Origin: Lasioglossum baleicum
Lineage: Eukaryota; Arthropoda; Insecta; Hymenoptera; Halictidae
Length of the DNA stretch: 64,000 nucleotides
Reading direction: 5' to 3'
Assembly: GCF_051020765.1 (NCBI RefSeq)
Contig: NC_134929.1
Span: forward strand, 23,760,135 to 23,824,134
Made by a program: the position numbers and the translations under genes. Below the pieces are notes generated by a model. The model was not told the DNA's origin. It saw only the letters and a program-made list of their open reading frames with translations, and did not search any database. This document shows, one piece after another, positions 35,421-48,571 of this stretch. The first letter of the stretch is position 1. Every line of letters begins with the position of its first letter.

Positions 35421-38400
35421 TTGCTTCGCGGATTTCATAAATAGTGTATGTATGTATGTATTTATCGACCCCGTGTCCCCGCGGAAAAGTCGTTTCGCCA
35501 TTCTCCAAGCGGATCGATAATAGGAGATTCGTCGCTAAACTCCGGATTTTACGTATTTAATGTAGAAATACATCGCGAACGCCGAAAAAATTCAGAGAAT
35601 TTTATTCTCGACAATATTCAAGTTTATTTCATCACAACGAAATTCAGTAGGTTTAGAAAATGTCGAAATCGAAGAATCTCTAGTCTCGCGAGTATGTATG
35701 TAGTTGTCTGATCCTTTTCTTGATTGAATCGAAACACGTCATACCACTTTGGCACAAAGAATGCATTCTGGAATGTACGTTAGATCGCGGATCTGCACCA
35801 AGGATAGATGTCTGACAAGGCCAAAACCAGTTTGGTCATCTTCCGAAAGAAAAGCAGTCACGTCGGTGCAAGGCTTTTCCATAACTAGTTTTACTTGGCC
35901 CAGATACGGAGTCGACGTGTTAGTCCTTTATCCTTGATCCTAGGCGAAATCTCGAAATCGATTCTGCTTATTTTTCTAGTACACAATTCGTATATTCCCG
36001 GAATCCCTATGAAAATTGAAACTCGTCTAAAAGTGGAAGACTTTTTAACGCGTTTGAAGAACTCGCAACGAATCGTCAGCCATTACTGGCGCCGTGAAAT
36101 AATGAGTAAAGTTTAGATCGCGATGGTCTTGTAAATTTAATTATTCGGTACGCGTTATGTCGTTGAATCGTCGCGTCGTGGAAACTTGAACGGACCGCGC
36201 CGCCCGCTGAAAAACCGACACGAAAACTCCCAAGGAAACACGTTTTAATGAATCAGGTGCAAGTACTTGATGCGCTTTTCATCCGTAGCTCGTTAGTTAC
36301 GCGAACTAACGGAATTTTCGCGGACGTTTAATAACGTTGCGGACATTTCGCAACGCCCTTGCAGCGCAAATTCTATCAGACTCAAAGGGTTAAAGGGAAG
36401 AGAATGCAAGCTCGTGACCTCCTTTACAACCACCGGTTGCTTCTGGCCTTCCAGATACTCCGCGAGCTTTCATAGAGAACTCGAACTGCAGTTTACTGAT
36501 TCGAATAAGTCTTTGAAACATAGTCTGCAAATATCAGACAGTTAACCCTCGGCGAACCTTGCAATTAGACGGGTAGCGATTACACGTAGCTAAATTCGTT
36601 TGCATTGTGTCAATAGACGATCTTTTACGTCAAACAGGTGGAGAAGAAAGATTTGAGAACCGTTTTGTTCTGTCGTGTTGCTAGAACGTGACATTTCAAA
36701 CAGGAAGACAGAGAAGAAACAATTATTTTGTTTGTCTATTTAAGGTATTTACTTCCACCAACTATATTTTTATAAAAGTAAATATATTTAAATAGATTGT
36801 GTTTTAAAAAGGTTTCAATTTTATGGTTGCATTATGGAATTTGATAGAAATTGATCGAGTGGTAATGGAATTGAACGACGGTAATTGCATTTGACAGGGA
36901 CGAAACGATCCGTTTGCATAGTAGTGCTTCCTCGTTCCCAGTCGTTTCACCTATACAGTTTCCGGGGATAGAAATTTTACGTATCAAGCGACTTCCGGCT
37001 TCTTATGCAGTCGATGCGGTACACGATACAGTGCTGCATTTGCAGCAAGGAAATGATTAAAGCAGACTGCAAGATACTGTCGAGGAGAAACCGATCCTGT
37101 ACACGGTATTGGTATCTACGATTAGGATGTTGTGATTGAAAATTGTATTCGATAAACGTAAATTCAATTACACGAGTTTAGCAATGTTCATCAGAAGACC
37201 CCAATTCTCTTTACGCTTTCCGCAAGTCAGCCGGTAAAAATGTAAATTCATAGAAGAAACCAGCTTTAAATTATTGCAAAATCGTAAAAATAAAAAGAAG
37301 GATGCATGTATTTTTCCAGAATTTCTGGTTCAACGAATCTCTCGCGATCTACATTTAATTACGGTGGAATTTATATGTTCGTAGTGAATTCAAATTTACA
37401 GAAGGCAGTGCAATAAAAGCGAGAATAAATTTAATGAATAGTCTGCCAGGCGAATGAAAAGTATAGGTAATATCGGAAGTAGATTTTTGTTCAATTCTGT
37501 TATAATAAATTCGTGGCAGGAAACTAAGAGCGCACGCAAAAATCCGGCAGGATAGTCGTTACAGCAAATTGAAGACGATAAGAATCTCCGCGGAATCTGA
37601 TTATTAATTCAATTCTTGAAGATCGGCACATAATTATACCTGATGCTCCGAACTGGAACAGATTTTCGTATCCTGCAATATTAACCTCTTTTCGCGATCG
37701 GAACCTTTCACCGCGAGTATACCGATTCGGATTACGATACAGAGTTATATTTATGACATCACGAGGCTGAACGAGTGCAAATGAAAGTTGTATGATTACT
37801 CTTACTCTCGCCGAGCGCGAAAGGAAAACCCGTTTGTTTTGTGCCGCACCAACACTAATCAAGGATACTTGTATTCTGAAATCTCGTTTCACTCGGCCAA
37901 CGCTCGCGCGCAGCTGGCAATATGTTTCCTAATATGAACGTCGCGAATGACACAATTTTCTTTTTTCAAGTCTCGTCAACGTCAGAGATCATTAGCGGTA
38001 TCTATTTAAACGTCAAGGCTCCGTAATGATTTTTTTCAAATATTGAATTCTTACAATGCGTCAATGCGAGATAGACCAAATGAATCCAACGTTCAGTCTC
38101 GCCGTTGGATTGTGCAAGTAAAAACATTTATCTACTTGCCAAATTATGCGAAAAAATATTCTCAAAAAATATCCATCGCTCACTTTTTTCGCAGAGACGT
38201 TGTAAGCGTTAAAAATATTAATTTTTACACGATTCAAGAAAAGGTGTTTTAGAATCAAGTGTTTGGAAACAACTATTTTCTGTTTAAAAAATGGTCTCGT
38301 CTTCGTTTCTCTTAATTACCGTGCAAACATGGTTAATCCTATACCAGCTCGTCTTACTAGAACATTCTCTCTCAAAAATAATAATAAAAGAATGTACAAT

Positions 38401-39565
38401 AATAAGCAGTATATGTACGTATGTAGTATTATAATTTCTGTATGGGTACCTGTATTTATCCATAATCATAAGGAATATTTGCAAGTTTTTGTTTAGAACG
38501 ATAATACATATGTATATCCGCACTTATAATTGTAGTTTGTACATACCTAGAAGACAGCTACGAAGCAGTTGAAGGACATAGAAAAATAGTGCAAATATTC
38601 GTTATCTAGATATGCATGGTTCTCGTTGAGTTTTCTATTCATTGCGGTATCGGTGCAGATACATACACAAGTACCCGTAACGTTTTAATGATCTAGAAAA
38701 CTAAAAAGTTGCCAGACTATTCATAGTAACGTACGGTCAATTCACAAGATTACGTGGAAAATATGCGTACACGTAACATAGAAACTAGGCGTAGAAAGTT
38801 CAAGAATCGTGTCCGGCGCGATCAACCGTTAAATCACCGCAATCTTAACAAAGAGTCCTTGAACGGAAACAATCGGCTGTGCGGCATTCGATGAATTAAT
38901 GGTTACTTAACGTTTTGCATGAAATTGTATAATGCCTGTTACCGGTATTAACGCATCAACGATGTCCGGACGCGCGCCCGAAAATATTCATATTGTTCCC
39001 CGCTAAACGAAATATATGCAAAACGATACGAGCGAAGTCCGAATATGTTTTGCGAGCCGCATGTGTTCTGCACTTAAAATAAAAAAAAGCTGCAATGTCG
39101 CGGGCGGTGCAAAGAAATGCAAGCCCTCCCAGTACGAGCGGTTTCTTCGGCTGGTTTTTTTCGGTTTGGCGCGGGACCATTTGCATTCCTCGGCAGGGAA
39201 TCGGTTCGCGACGAGCAATGAAATTCTATTTGAGGCTTTGTTGCAACCCGACTGAAGATTATCGATGCTCCTCTGACATCCGAGAACACGCGCTGCTCAC
39301 GTGCCACGTGCGCGTCACGTTCTTAACCCATTAAGGGGCTATTCTAATTTTCCATTTTCAAGAAATCAATTTCCTTTTTGCATTCTATTTCACCCTTAAG
39401 TAGCCAACCAAAATCTACAGATTTTTAAGACTATAAATTAATACACACATTAGCGAGCAAAGAATGAACATTCAGAGAAATTTTGTAACATTTTTAGAGG
39501 AGCATTAACAAGTTGTTGAAAGAAATGCAGTAAATGGATACCCGGTTGTCGTAAGTGTTACATAA
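35421..39565. other. no gene recognised
   Basis: Mixed AT-rich DNA. The longest frame (122 codons, minus, 37524-37892) shows no motif. A TATG/TGTA tract lies near 35444-35462, and frames at 38956-39334 overlap on both strands. Confidence 0.4.
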
Positions 39566-39567
39566 TA

Positions 39568-39712
39568 CAGTGGCCGAAATAATGATAGGTTTACTTCAAT
39601 TTGTTGACATAATGTTGTGTTTAATGCAACATTTTTTATTTTACTTATAATTATTTATTCATTCTAATATATGATAATTAACAAAATACATCGCTCAATT
39701 GAATACTGATCC
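39568..39712 (+). mobile_element. partial copy of the Tc1/Tc3-like element end
   Basis: It starts CAGTGGCCGAAATAATGATA after TA and stays nearly identical to 22085-22230 (shared TTGTTGACATAATGTTGTGT and ACTTATAATTATTTATTCAT). After about 145 bp the similarity stops, and no opposite end was found. It is a truncated or solo end. Confidence 0.82.
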
Positions 39713-42700
39713 AAGATATTGATCAGTTTTAATATTATTAAATTCGTCTGTTATCTATAAATTGTGAAGAGCTCAACTGTTACATGAGAAAACTGGTTAA
39801 ATTTCATGTGCACAATGTAAAAAAAGATGACATAGAATAACAATGATCTGGGTCGAAAGAAATGATTTTGATTTTCGAATTAAAATTGCTTCGAGTGCAA
39901 AGGGTTAATATAATTGGGCAGCTTCTAATTATTACAATACGAATCTGCATTTCAGCCTTAGAAAGTGAATGAAAATACTACGGATAATCTGAATATAATG
40001 TTAGAATGCACAAGACGGTATTTACGAAATTACTGATGAGAATTAGAAAATTCGGAATTTAAATCGTGGCTTACTGTGTGCTAAAGCACGTACCTGGCCG
40101 AGGAGGAACGAAGCTACACGAACCCGCCACGAGAGTATGCGAGTAATGTCGGCCCGCATATAACACGGAACGGTTGTAGCGAAGGGACGGTTCGGCGATT
40201 AATCGAAATATTACACGCGTGCACATTGATCTGTTGACTTGCCATGCTTCGAAACGACGTCCTGTGACTCAGTGAAACGGCGAATTGCGTACTAAGAGCA
40301 AAATAGGCTTGTGTATCGGAACCGGCGAAAACCTAACCTTCAAACTTTCACACTCAAGGTTTACCGGCTCATTTGACAATTGCCGCAATACACACACGAG
40401 GTAAGCAGCGAACCGTTGGAGTCGACGAATCGATACGTGTTGAAAATCTATGATACATCAAACTGTGACTTCCCAATTAGTTATCGTCTATCTAGTCGTT
40501 TAAAAACGCTTACGTTTATTACCAAGTGCAAAATATCGACGTTGAAATGTGTGCAATGCAAATCTATTCGTAACAAGGTTGTGTAAAAGCAAGATACGTG
40601 TTCACATACATTGTTCAGGAAGTCATCTAGCTGCAGTGATCGAATAATTGAAAACTGGAAGTGCCCGGACGAGTAATGCGCGATTTAGCGATTGTTTTCG
40701 ACACGGAAATGCATCAATTTTAATCCCTCTAGAAAACCGCGGTTTATTGTTTCGTGCTGCGTGATTGTGAAATGTGTGTTACATGCCTGCGAGGTTTCAA
40801 ACAATTTTCATCTGAATGACTATATGGTGGTTTCTTTTTACAATGCATAATATCGTATGAAATTCTTGGGGAATTTTTCAAACGTTTTCAGGCATGCCGA
40901 CTTCATTTAGCTTGGGGAGAAACGAGCAAGTTATGTGAACACTGTACATTTGAAAATCTAAAATATGTTGTGAAGTATTAGAAAATAATATTTACGTTGA
41001 CAATTTTTCATTCTAAACATGGACACAGTCACAGAATAAAATATTGTGGAGGGTCAACTACAATAATATTCGATTTGAATGAAACGGGAATAAGAGTGAC
41101 GTGCAGTGTGACAAGTGTTAGTCTAACATATTTAAATAGTAATTTCGCGAGAGGTGCGAATAGTGAAAGCTTATGGTGACACGTTTTGGATTCAGAAAGT
41201 GTCGATATTTTCAAAGAATGTGACAAATATTATGATGTTTTGTATTATTCTGAATTATGTGCAGAGCCTTGATCGGCCATAACGAGGCATCTGAAGTAAA
41301 ATGGCGGGAAATGGAAGCAGAAGTACATATCGATTTTCCAACTTGCCATTCTTACTTACATTGTAATGGCCCTCGTGCCAGCTATAAAATACGTACTTTA
41401 GAAGCATATTGCAAGATCCCACTCAATTGTGCTATCATTTCATAATGTCGCGGCTACAATAATAACTTCGTTACAATAGCAAATCCGAAGAGAGTCGGTT
41501 TACGAATGTAAACATCTACATCTTTAAGGTTGTGAACGGACAAATACGGTATCAATAAAGAAATAGCTTCAGTCTTCTCAACATTTTTTCTCGACATCTC
41601 TCAGATGATAAAAAACCTGATTGTTCGGTTATTATCATTAATTAATTCTGTAAATATTATTCCATAACTCAGCAAAAGCGTATTAACGTAACTTTATTGT
41701 CTAGCTGCCAGGTGGCATCTCTATCATTGAACAACAAAACAACAACTCAAAATATATCAGTTCTGTGCGGGTCAGATACAAACAAAAAACGTCACAAGTC
41801 AAAAGGGTTGTTTCTAAGGGTTGTAAGGCTAAAATAAAAAAAATGACATTATTTACTTCAAGATTATATTCACGATACCTTTTGACGCCTTCACAATATT
41901 CTATTATTTAGAATTTGATCGAACCTGGCGCCGATAACATTATTCCAAGTTTAAAACAATTTCGATCGACAAGAATTTCTCATATATTCTATTATGTTAG
42001 AAACAGTTTTTTGTGATAAACGTAATGTTTTTGATCTGTGTTACTTTTGTCGCAAGAGTGCGATATAGTAAACCAACGTTCTCGAAAAGATCCAAGTCGT
42101 TTGGTTCACTTATTAGAAAATTGCTCCATTTTAGAGAATGCATGGAGTCTTCTTTGTCCGACTGTGTATATGAATGTGTGCTTCGTTATGTTTTCAGGTA
42201 CGTACAGTGTTTTTTCCGAAATTTCCGAGGTTTCCGGTAAGGTCGAGCCTGACGTAAGCGCACATTGATCAGCAGCGAAGATTCTAGTGAGTAGAATTTC
42301 TATTAATGAATTCTGAAAGCATCGCCCGGCAATGGCGTCAGACGCGTCTTCGTGTTATCCTCGTTTTTTTGTTTTCCGTCATCGTTTTTATTTTCTTTTC
42401 GCCGGGATCCCACGGCGGTCTGCTGCGGCTGGTGACTGGTCGTTCGTTCGAGGAAACCGGCAAAAAAATTTTAATTTCTTCAGCATGTGCGCCGGAGGTG
42501 ACGGATCGGGGCGATAAACGTTTCTCTCGTTATTCTCGCCAGCTTTTGGCCTCGCGTATATATGTCCAAAGGCAAAAACATTCGATTCTCTGAAACTCGA
42601 TCTCCCAGTTTGTCCTTGCATGGTTGACATGCTTTTATGTATATGTATGTAGTCTACTGCACTCGTTAAATTTGCTCCATTGAAAGGCCTACGCGACGGC

Positions 42701-43690
42701 TTTCTCCGGAAGGCGTTAAGGCGAACCTTCGTGGTTCCTTAAATTCTGTCTCCACTTAACCCCTTGCCGTACACACTTTTTTTTCTTCCCGCAAATCGCC
42801 TTGTCAGAAATGCCTTGCGGTTGCCAAAAATGTCTTCTATGCTCCTCAATAGCCAAAATTTATGTTAACCTTGTTGCCTCGTTGATCGTTTGCGCCTTGA
42901 ACTGCGTTCAAGTTGATATTCAATTAGGGGAAATGCTATTCCATCATCCGATCGTAATCCGTACAAATTGGTGGCATAAAACTAATTGATATTAAATTAA
43001 TTTATCGGTTTCAATGATTAATCAATGTCTCGGTTATAGAATTATTAAGCAAGTAGAGAGAGGTTTTGACCTTTATCATTTAAGTTTGACGCAAGCTTCT
43101 GTCAATCCAATAAGCGATAATCTCGTATCGGAATAACCTCGAGGAGAGTAGGAGAGGAACGATGAACGCGCAAAATGGCGGTGTATAATTGCGAAAATCG
43201 GGATTGCTCGAGATTCCTTGAAGTTGCGCAAAAGCTAGTAGAACGGTGGTGTTCGGGAGCGTGGATTGCACAAGAAATTGGTGCTCACGGACAACGAAAC
43301 AAAGCGTTCCAACCTTGGCTTGTTTTCACCGCAAGAAAAATCGTCAAAGTATCGCGGCTACTCTCACTCTCGTTGCCGATAACCGAACTTCCTTTTTGCC
43401 TCTTTTTCTTGTGCCTCTTCTTCGCGATCGCGGCGGCCTTGGCACCGGGAGAATAAACCCGGGGAATAGTACATACCTACATAACCGTTCGCATGGAACG
43501 ATAGCCCGGTGAATAAAACTGCAATCGTATAGGTTACGACCTTACACTACCTTCTGTCGACATCCCCTATTCCTCTGTTGAGGCGAGGCTGCGCTTAATT
43601 GGTTTATCACTATTTATCAGTTTTCGCGGAGAAACGATAAAACGAAGGAAATCGATCTCGCACGTTCGGTCACCTTCTAAAAGCCGATTT
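39713..43690. other. no gene recognised; GC-richer patch at 42300-43520
   Basis: AT-rich DNA up to about 42000, then a GC-richer part with overlapping frames of up to 95 codons (42306-42593, 43175-43456). These have hydrophobic runs such as VFLFSVIVFIFF, but no start context, family match or second exon I can support. I call no gene. Confidence 0.4.
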
Positions 43691-43691
43691 A

Positions 43692-44427
43692 CATTCTGTC
43701 AAAAAAGTACCGGGAATTGGTCAATGAAACACAAAATATGTATTATTCATCGAAATATTTATTGTATCGCCTTCAAAGTAGGCCCCTTTCGAAATAATAC
43801 ACTTCATCAAAACATTTTTTAAACGCATTTTTTGGAATCAACTTCAGTACTCGCTGCGAATTCTCTTTTATGTCATCTATCGACTGAAAACGGGTGCCTC
43901 GAAGTGGTAATTTCAGTTTTGGAAAAAGAAAAAAGTCGGCCGGAGCCATATCAGGGGAATACGGTGGCTGCTCGATAAGATTTGTCGAGTTTTTGGCCAG
44001 AAATTCGTTCACAATGATAGTTCAGTTGAAGACGTTGATGGCCGACCAGAGCGAGGCAAATCTTCCACCACATCTCGACCGCTTTTAAATGCACTGTACC
44101 ACTCATACCCACGTGTTTTCGATAAAGTCGATTCACCGTAAGCCTTATGTAACATTTTCAGCGCTTCGGCACACGGAATTCCATTTGCAATGCAAAATTT
44201 AAGACAGATTCTATGTTCGATATTTTTATCCATTGTAAAAATCGCAAAACACATTTGAGATGAACTGACAAAATGGCGCACTGTAAACAAACTAAATGAC
44301 AAGTGACGCTCAAACTCTGCGTGAGTATAGAGGACAGTTATGCCAACTTAGCGACAAAAAGAATTTCAACAATCCCTTTATGCGGGCTTTTTAAATGATC
44401 GATTCCCGGTACTTTCTTGGCAGAATG
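43692..44427 (-). mobile_element. mariner element, internal deletion derivative A
   Basis: The ends start CATTCTGTCAAAAAAGTACC and, inverted, CATTCTGCCAAGAAAGTACC, continuing CGGGAAT, flanked by TA (43690-43691 and 44428-44429). The length is 736 bp, against about 1.3 kb for a complete mariner. It carries the N- and C-terminal parts of a transposase on the minus strand with the centre missing. Confidence 0.92.
43760..44233 (-). pseudogene. mariner transposase, centre deleted (A)
   Basis: From ATG at 44233 the protein reads MDKNIEHRICLKFC, then HKAYGESTLSKTRGYEWYSA and DLPRSGRPSTSSTE, the N-terminal DNA-binding domain of mariner transposases. After the deletion it resumes with NEFLAKNSTNLIEQPPYSPD and MAPADFFLFPKLKLPLRGTR. 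The Asp in YSPD is the third catalytic residue of the DD34D triad. The first two catalytic Asp residues are lost. A second small deletion with frameshift near 43800 removes the residues before the last block. It is inactive. Confidence 0.9.
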
Positions 44428-44429
44428 TA

Positions 44430-44979
44430 TACTATCCGCACAAATATGGAACGGTTTCGTTTCAGTGTAATTATACTTTAATCATACTGTTTTTGTTTAG
44501 TTTCCGATATGTGTCTGTGCTGATACGATACGATACAATACGTATAAACACCTATGCACATATATTCAAATGCATTAATGAATGTTTGTCTGAACGGCGC
44601 TGAACGAAAGCATTCAGTGTCTGTGCGGATAGCCGGATAGTATAAATCGACCTTTATGAATTATGAATGCCGTTCACCGACTATTGAAAATCACTGATTA
44701 CCTCTTACATCATCTGGGTATACAAGGTGTCCCGTTAATCTATGGTCTTCTCGACAATTAACAAATTGAACTACTGTATCTCGCAGTTCTACTTCCACGT
44801 TTTTGTGTATTAACTCCTACTTTCGTGCAAAAGTTAAAAATCTATAAAATTCTGAGGTACTTATTGCGGTCTCTATTTTAATGTGGAGGTCATATCCTAG
44901 CCAAATGTTCAGGTCTTCTGCAATCAAAATAGAAATTAATTCTACAAGAAATACGTATTCTAAGATCTAGTATCGTCAA
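44430..44979. other. no gene recognised
   Basis: AT-rich DNA. A single motif TACAAGGTGTCCCG near 44720 resembles a MITE end but has no partner here. Confidence 0.45.
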
Positions 44980-44982
44980 TTA

Positions 44983-45828
44983 CACTGTCCAACACCAAAT
45001 TTGTTCCACAACTACTGTTGGTTGGTTCTTATAGAGTTTTTCGCGCTGATTCCGAATCTGTTTTTAATTTTTTCCCTATACGCACAGTCTTTGAGGAACA
45101 TGGCTTTGAAAAAAAACATTTTTCAACTTTAAACAAATATTGTGATGTTATTATAAAAGGTATTGAATTGTTCTTTGCAGCAAAAGATTCTGTAGACTTT
45201 CCTGAATACAGTGGTATCCACTATTAATACATTATGATTGTTTAAACATGTTTAAACACCCTTTCAAGTTTGGAACGTCGACGTTTTTTCGAACCAGAAA
45301 GCAATCTCTCTAAAACATATTTAAACAATGGTGACAACTCATGTCGGGCGAAGATATTTTGCTTTCTGGTTCGAAAAAAACCTGGACGTTCCAAACTTGA
45401 AAGGGTGGTTCCTCAAGATAAAAGTCTGCTCTATCGCGTGGTATAGTTCGACTTTCCGCTGGACCCTTATTTTTTGAGATAAATTGAAAAATATCCTCAA
45501 AAATTGGTGCAAAAGTGGTGTCTCTCCGTCTTTAGTCATTGTTTAAACATGTTTAAACAATTATAATGTATTAATATTGGATATCACTGGATTCGGGAAA
45601 GTCTACAGAATCTTCTGCTGCAAAGAACAATTCAATATCTTTTATAATAACATCACAATATTTGTTCAAAGTTGAAAAATATGTCATTTTTCAAACTCAA
45701 ATTTCTCAGAAACTGTGCGTATAGGAAAAAAAATTAAAAACAGATTCGGAATCAGAGCAAAAACTCTATAAGAAGGACCCAACAGTAATTAGGGAACATA
45801 AAAAAAAGTTGAAATTTAGTGGACAGTG
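44983..45828. mobile_element. complex foldback element, TTA target
   Basis: The ends CACTGTCC and, inverted, CACTGTCC are flanked by TTA (44980-44982 and 45829-45831). A three-base TTA duplication would fit PIF/Harbinger or CACTA-type transposition. Outer arms 44983-45238 and 45560-45828 are inverted copies sharing ACAGATTCGGAATC and TTCTTTGCAGCA. Each outer arm is bounded inside by the 20-bp palindrome TGTTTAAACATGTTTAAACA (45239-45258 and 45540-45559). An inner inverted pair (45258-45304 with 45359-45407) shares TCAAGTTTGGAACGT. No transposase is present. Confidence 0.78.
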
Positions 45829-45831
45829 TTA

Positions 45832-48324
45832 TGTATATTACTATTAAAAATCATGTTACTGTTAAAAAAGTCCGTTGTTCGAGGGTTAATCGAGGAAACT
45901 CCTTATTAAGGAAATACACTTTGCTGCAGTCTCTCGATTGTCGGGAACATATTACGAGAATGGAAAATTTGATTAAGCCCACGCTTGACAGTGAATAAAG
46001 AACGTCAGGACGATTCCACTGCGCGGGGTGTTCACGCCATTTAGTATGGCAATGATCCGCGATTATTTCAGCACGGTGCGAGATTGCGCTCCATCATATG
46101 CTATTGCATTACAACTAATTGCGTTAATCGTCCTCTCCCGCATATTTCTTGTTACACCTACGCGCGATAACAGCGCTCCTCCCGTCGTGTATAGTCGTTT
46201 AATATATCATTATCCTCCCGTGGCTCGTTCGGCCGTGGTTGGGGACGATTCGTTCGGTGAGACAAGACGGTAATTTCTTTTCCTTCACCGCGTATATCCC
46301 GCCCACGCTTCTGCCCCCCTTTTTCCCTTTCCTCCCTCTTGCTTGGCAAACACTGAGCGTCCCTTCGGTCGTAAACGAAATAGGAGAGGGAGAGAGAGTG
46401 AGAGAGAGTGAGAGAGAGAGAGAGAAAAAGATTTTTAGTGTTTTTGTACCCAGTCCCGGATATGCAAAGTTTGCCCGTTTTTCAGATTTCTTTTTACAGC
46501 TGCTCCTTTCAAAACATACAGGACCTTTTGAGTTTTTCGAGTTTCGCTTTTCGCCCAGCCGACGCTGCCTGAATACTCATTAACTTCATTTTCTTCGTGG
46601 CGCGTTCCCGCCGACTCGCAATTTACATCTGCTCGCACAATGGCCTTCACTGTCGGTCATACTGAAATACAAATAACGAGGCACCGTTTACAAGAACGGC
46701 AAAATAAATGTTTAATACGCTCGACGCGGACGCGTTTAAATTAATTAATCGCGTCTTCAATCGTGCACACCATTTTTGCGTCCCGGAGATATTGCTGGGT
46801 CTGTTGCAATCGTTTTGCGAGAAGCTGCCATAAATATCTGTTCGTTTCAATCCGTTGCAGCTGTATAATGGTTTTTTAAATTAAAAATTATCCCTGATCG
46901 GGATAATCATTTTTATATAAGCTACAACAGAAGTTTAAGGTTAAGGCAGTTTATCTTCAACAACTTACTTTCAATTGCAACAGAGCAGAATCGTTAAAGA
47001 TGTGTTTATGCAAGTCTTATTTTCCTGCGTAAAGAAAAATCGAACAAACGATTTCTCGTTAAAGTTTTCTTTGCTATTAATATATGAAATCTGGTTAAGA
47101 AATTGTATGTTTCTGGATTATGCAATGAACCTATTTGAATCATACGAATCAGTGGTCCAAGCCAGTTTAGTCACGCTTATTGTTAAAACCTTTCGGTTCT
47201 TGCCGCGGTTCTTGTTGCAGTGGAATAAAATGTAACGTGAAATTTCTCAACGGCGGCGAATGGCGCGCGGCTGAGTTAAAATCAGTTAATAGTTCATGGT
47301 CGGAGAAGGGCGTTTCTATCTTGCTGTTTGTGCTGGCACCACAGTGCCGAGAGTTGGTCTTGTTTGTTGCCATTTTACATAAATTTGTAGGCATTCACTT
47401 TTCCCACGTGAATATTCAGATTCTTTTAGAAATTTCTGTTCAGCACCTTAAATAATATTTTAAGGAGAGCTCCGTTGCATCCGGAAGATTAAAAACTGAT
47501 AACGAGTTTGAGCCTCTAAGCCTGTAAATATTAGAATGATGAAACAGACATTTCGGAAAAATGTGTGCATAAAGAATTTGCACTTAATTTGACATGACAC
47601 AAAATTCTTTTAAAATTTCTTGACGGCTTCGGATGACAATTTCAGTGAACGAGAGACCAGCAAAATCCCTTTTTTATTTATTTTTTATGTTGATATGCGT
47701 CTCTATATACTTGCAATAAAAAAATTTTCCGTTTAAATTTCTCTTATTCATTTTAATCCTAAATACATAAAATGTTCTTCGAGTTCTTCAATAAAAATGT
47801 CTACTTTGAACTACTAAAAACAGGGGAATGTAGAATAACGATGCTGAATCGAAGATTACGGTGGTGTAAGCGCAGCGAAGTGAAAACTACTGGAGGCAGC
47901 AGAAATTTATGTAGAGGAAGCGCTTCTTGGTATGGTTAGGGTTGACTTCCGAGTGGATCTATTGTTCCGTTTTCTAATAGCTGACCGTCGGGAGAGCCTA
48001 GCACCTGATAGACATAATGTCAGGAAACTCTCTTCGGAAGTCAGAAGAACGCTCTCACATTACGCTTGAACATTCTGCTGGCTTTGAACAGCCCCGTTCA
48101 AAAGACTATGATGACATCCCGTGATGTGCAACGATTCTACTCCGCACACAGTGGCAGAGGATCACATTCATGCATCGCTGTCTCTCTGAATTGAAATGCT
48201 TACTTGCAACGTGGCACTGGACAGTTATCCACGCCAACATTGACGCTATCAATTGAAAGCGAAAGTCAGCCACGTAATTTATTTCTCTTCCGTCGTGTCG
48301 TTCGGAAAAATTGGTAAACACTTG
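45832..48324. other. no gene recognised
   Basis: Mixed DNA with a GA-rich tract at about 46380-46430 (GAGAGAGTGAGAGA units). Frames of up to 114 codons have no recognisable domain. No element ends were found. Confidence 0.45.
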
Positions 48325-48332
48325 GTTATAAT

Positions 48333-48521
48333 TAGACTGCATTTATGGGAAAATGAGTGGGTACAATTTAAAACAGTAGAAAGATTACAATGATTTAAGG
48401 GTTCAAATCTATTTTCCTCAGCTTGCTAAAATTATTAAAGTAAGAATAAACTGCTTATGTGGCTCCAGTCACTTGCAATTGGTGCAAGCAATTTTTATTT
48501 TGCATAAAGATCCGCAGTCTA
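48333..48521. mobile_element. 189-bp hAT MITE, TAGACTGCGGAT family
   Basis: Identical 8-bp flanks GTTATAAT at 48325-48332 and 48522-48529. The right end reads inward as TAGACTGCGGATCTTTATGC. The left end is TAGACTGCATTTATGG, having lost a few bases. The interior shares GTGCAATTTAAA-like and AGATTTAAGG-like blocks with the copy at 50859. There is no coding sequence. Confidence 0.92.
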
Positions 48522-48571
48522 GTTATAATAAATCGTTCGTATTCAGAATTGGATCGTTTAGATAAATAGTA

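Noticed and set aside
44718..44735. Single TACAAGGTGTCCCG motif
   Set aside because: It resembles the ends at 61769, but no partner and no shared interior were seen.
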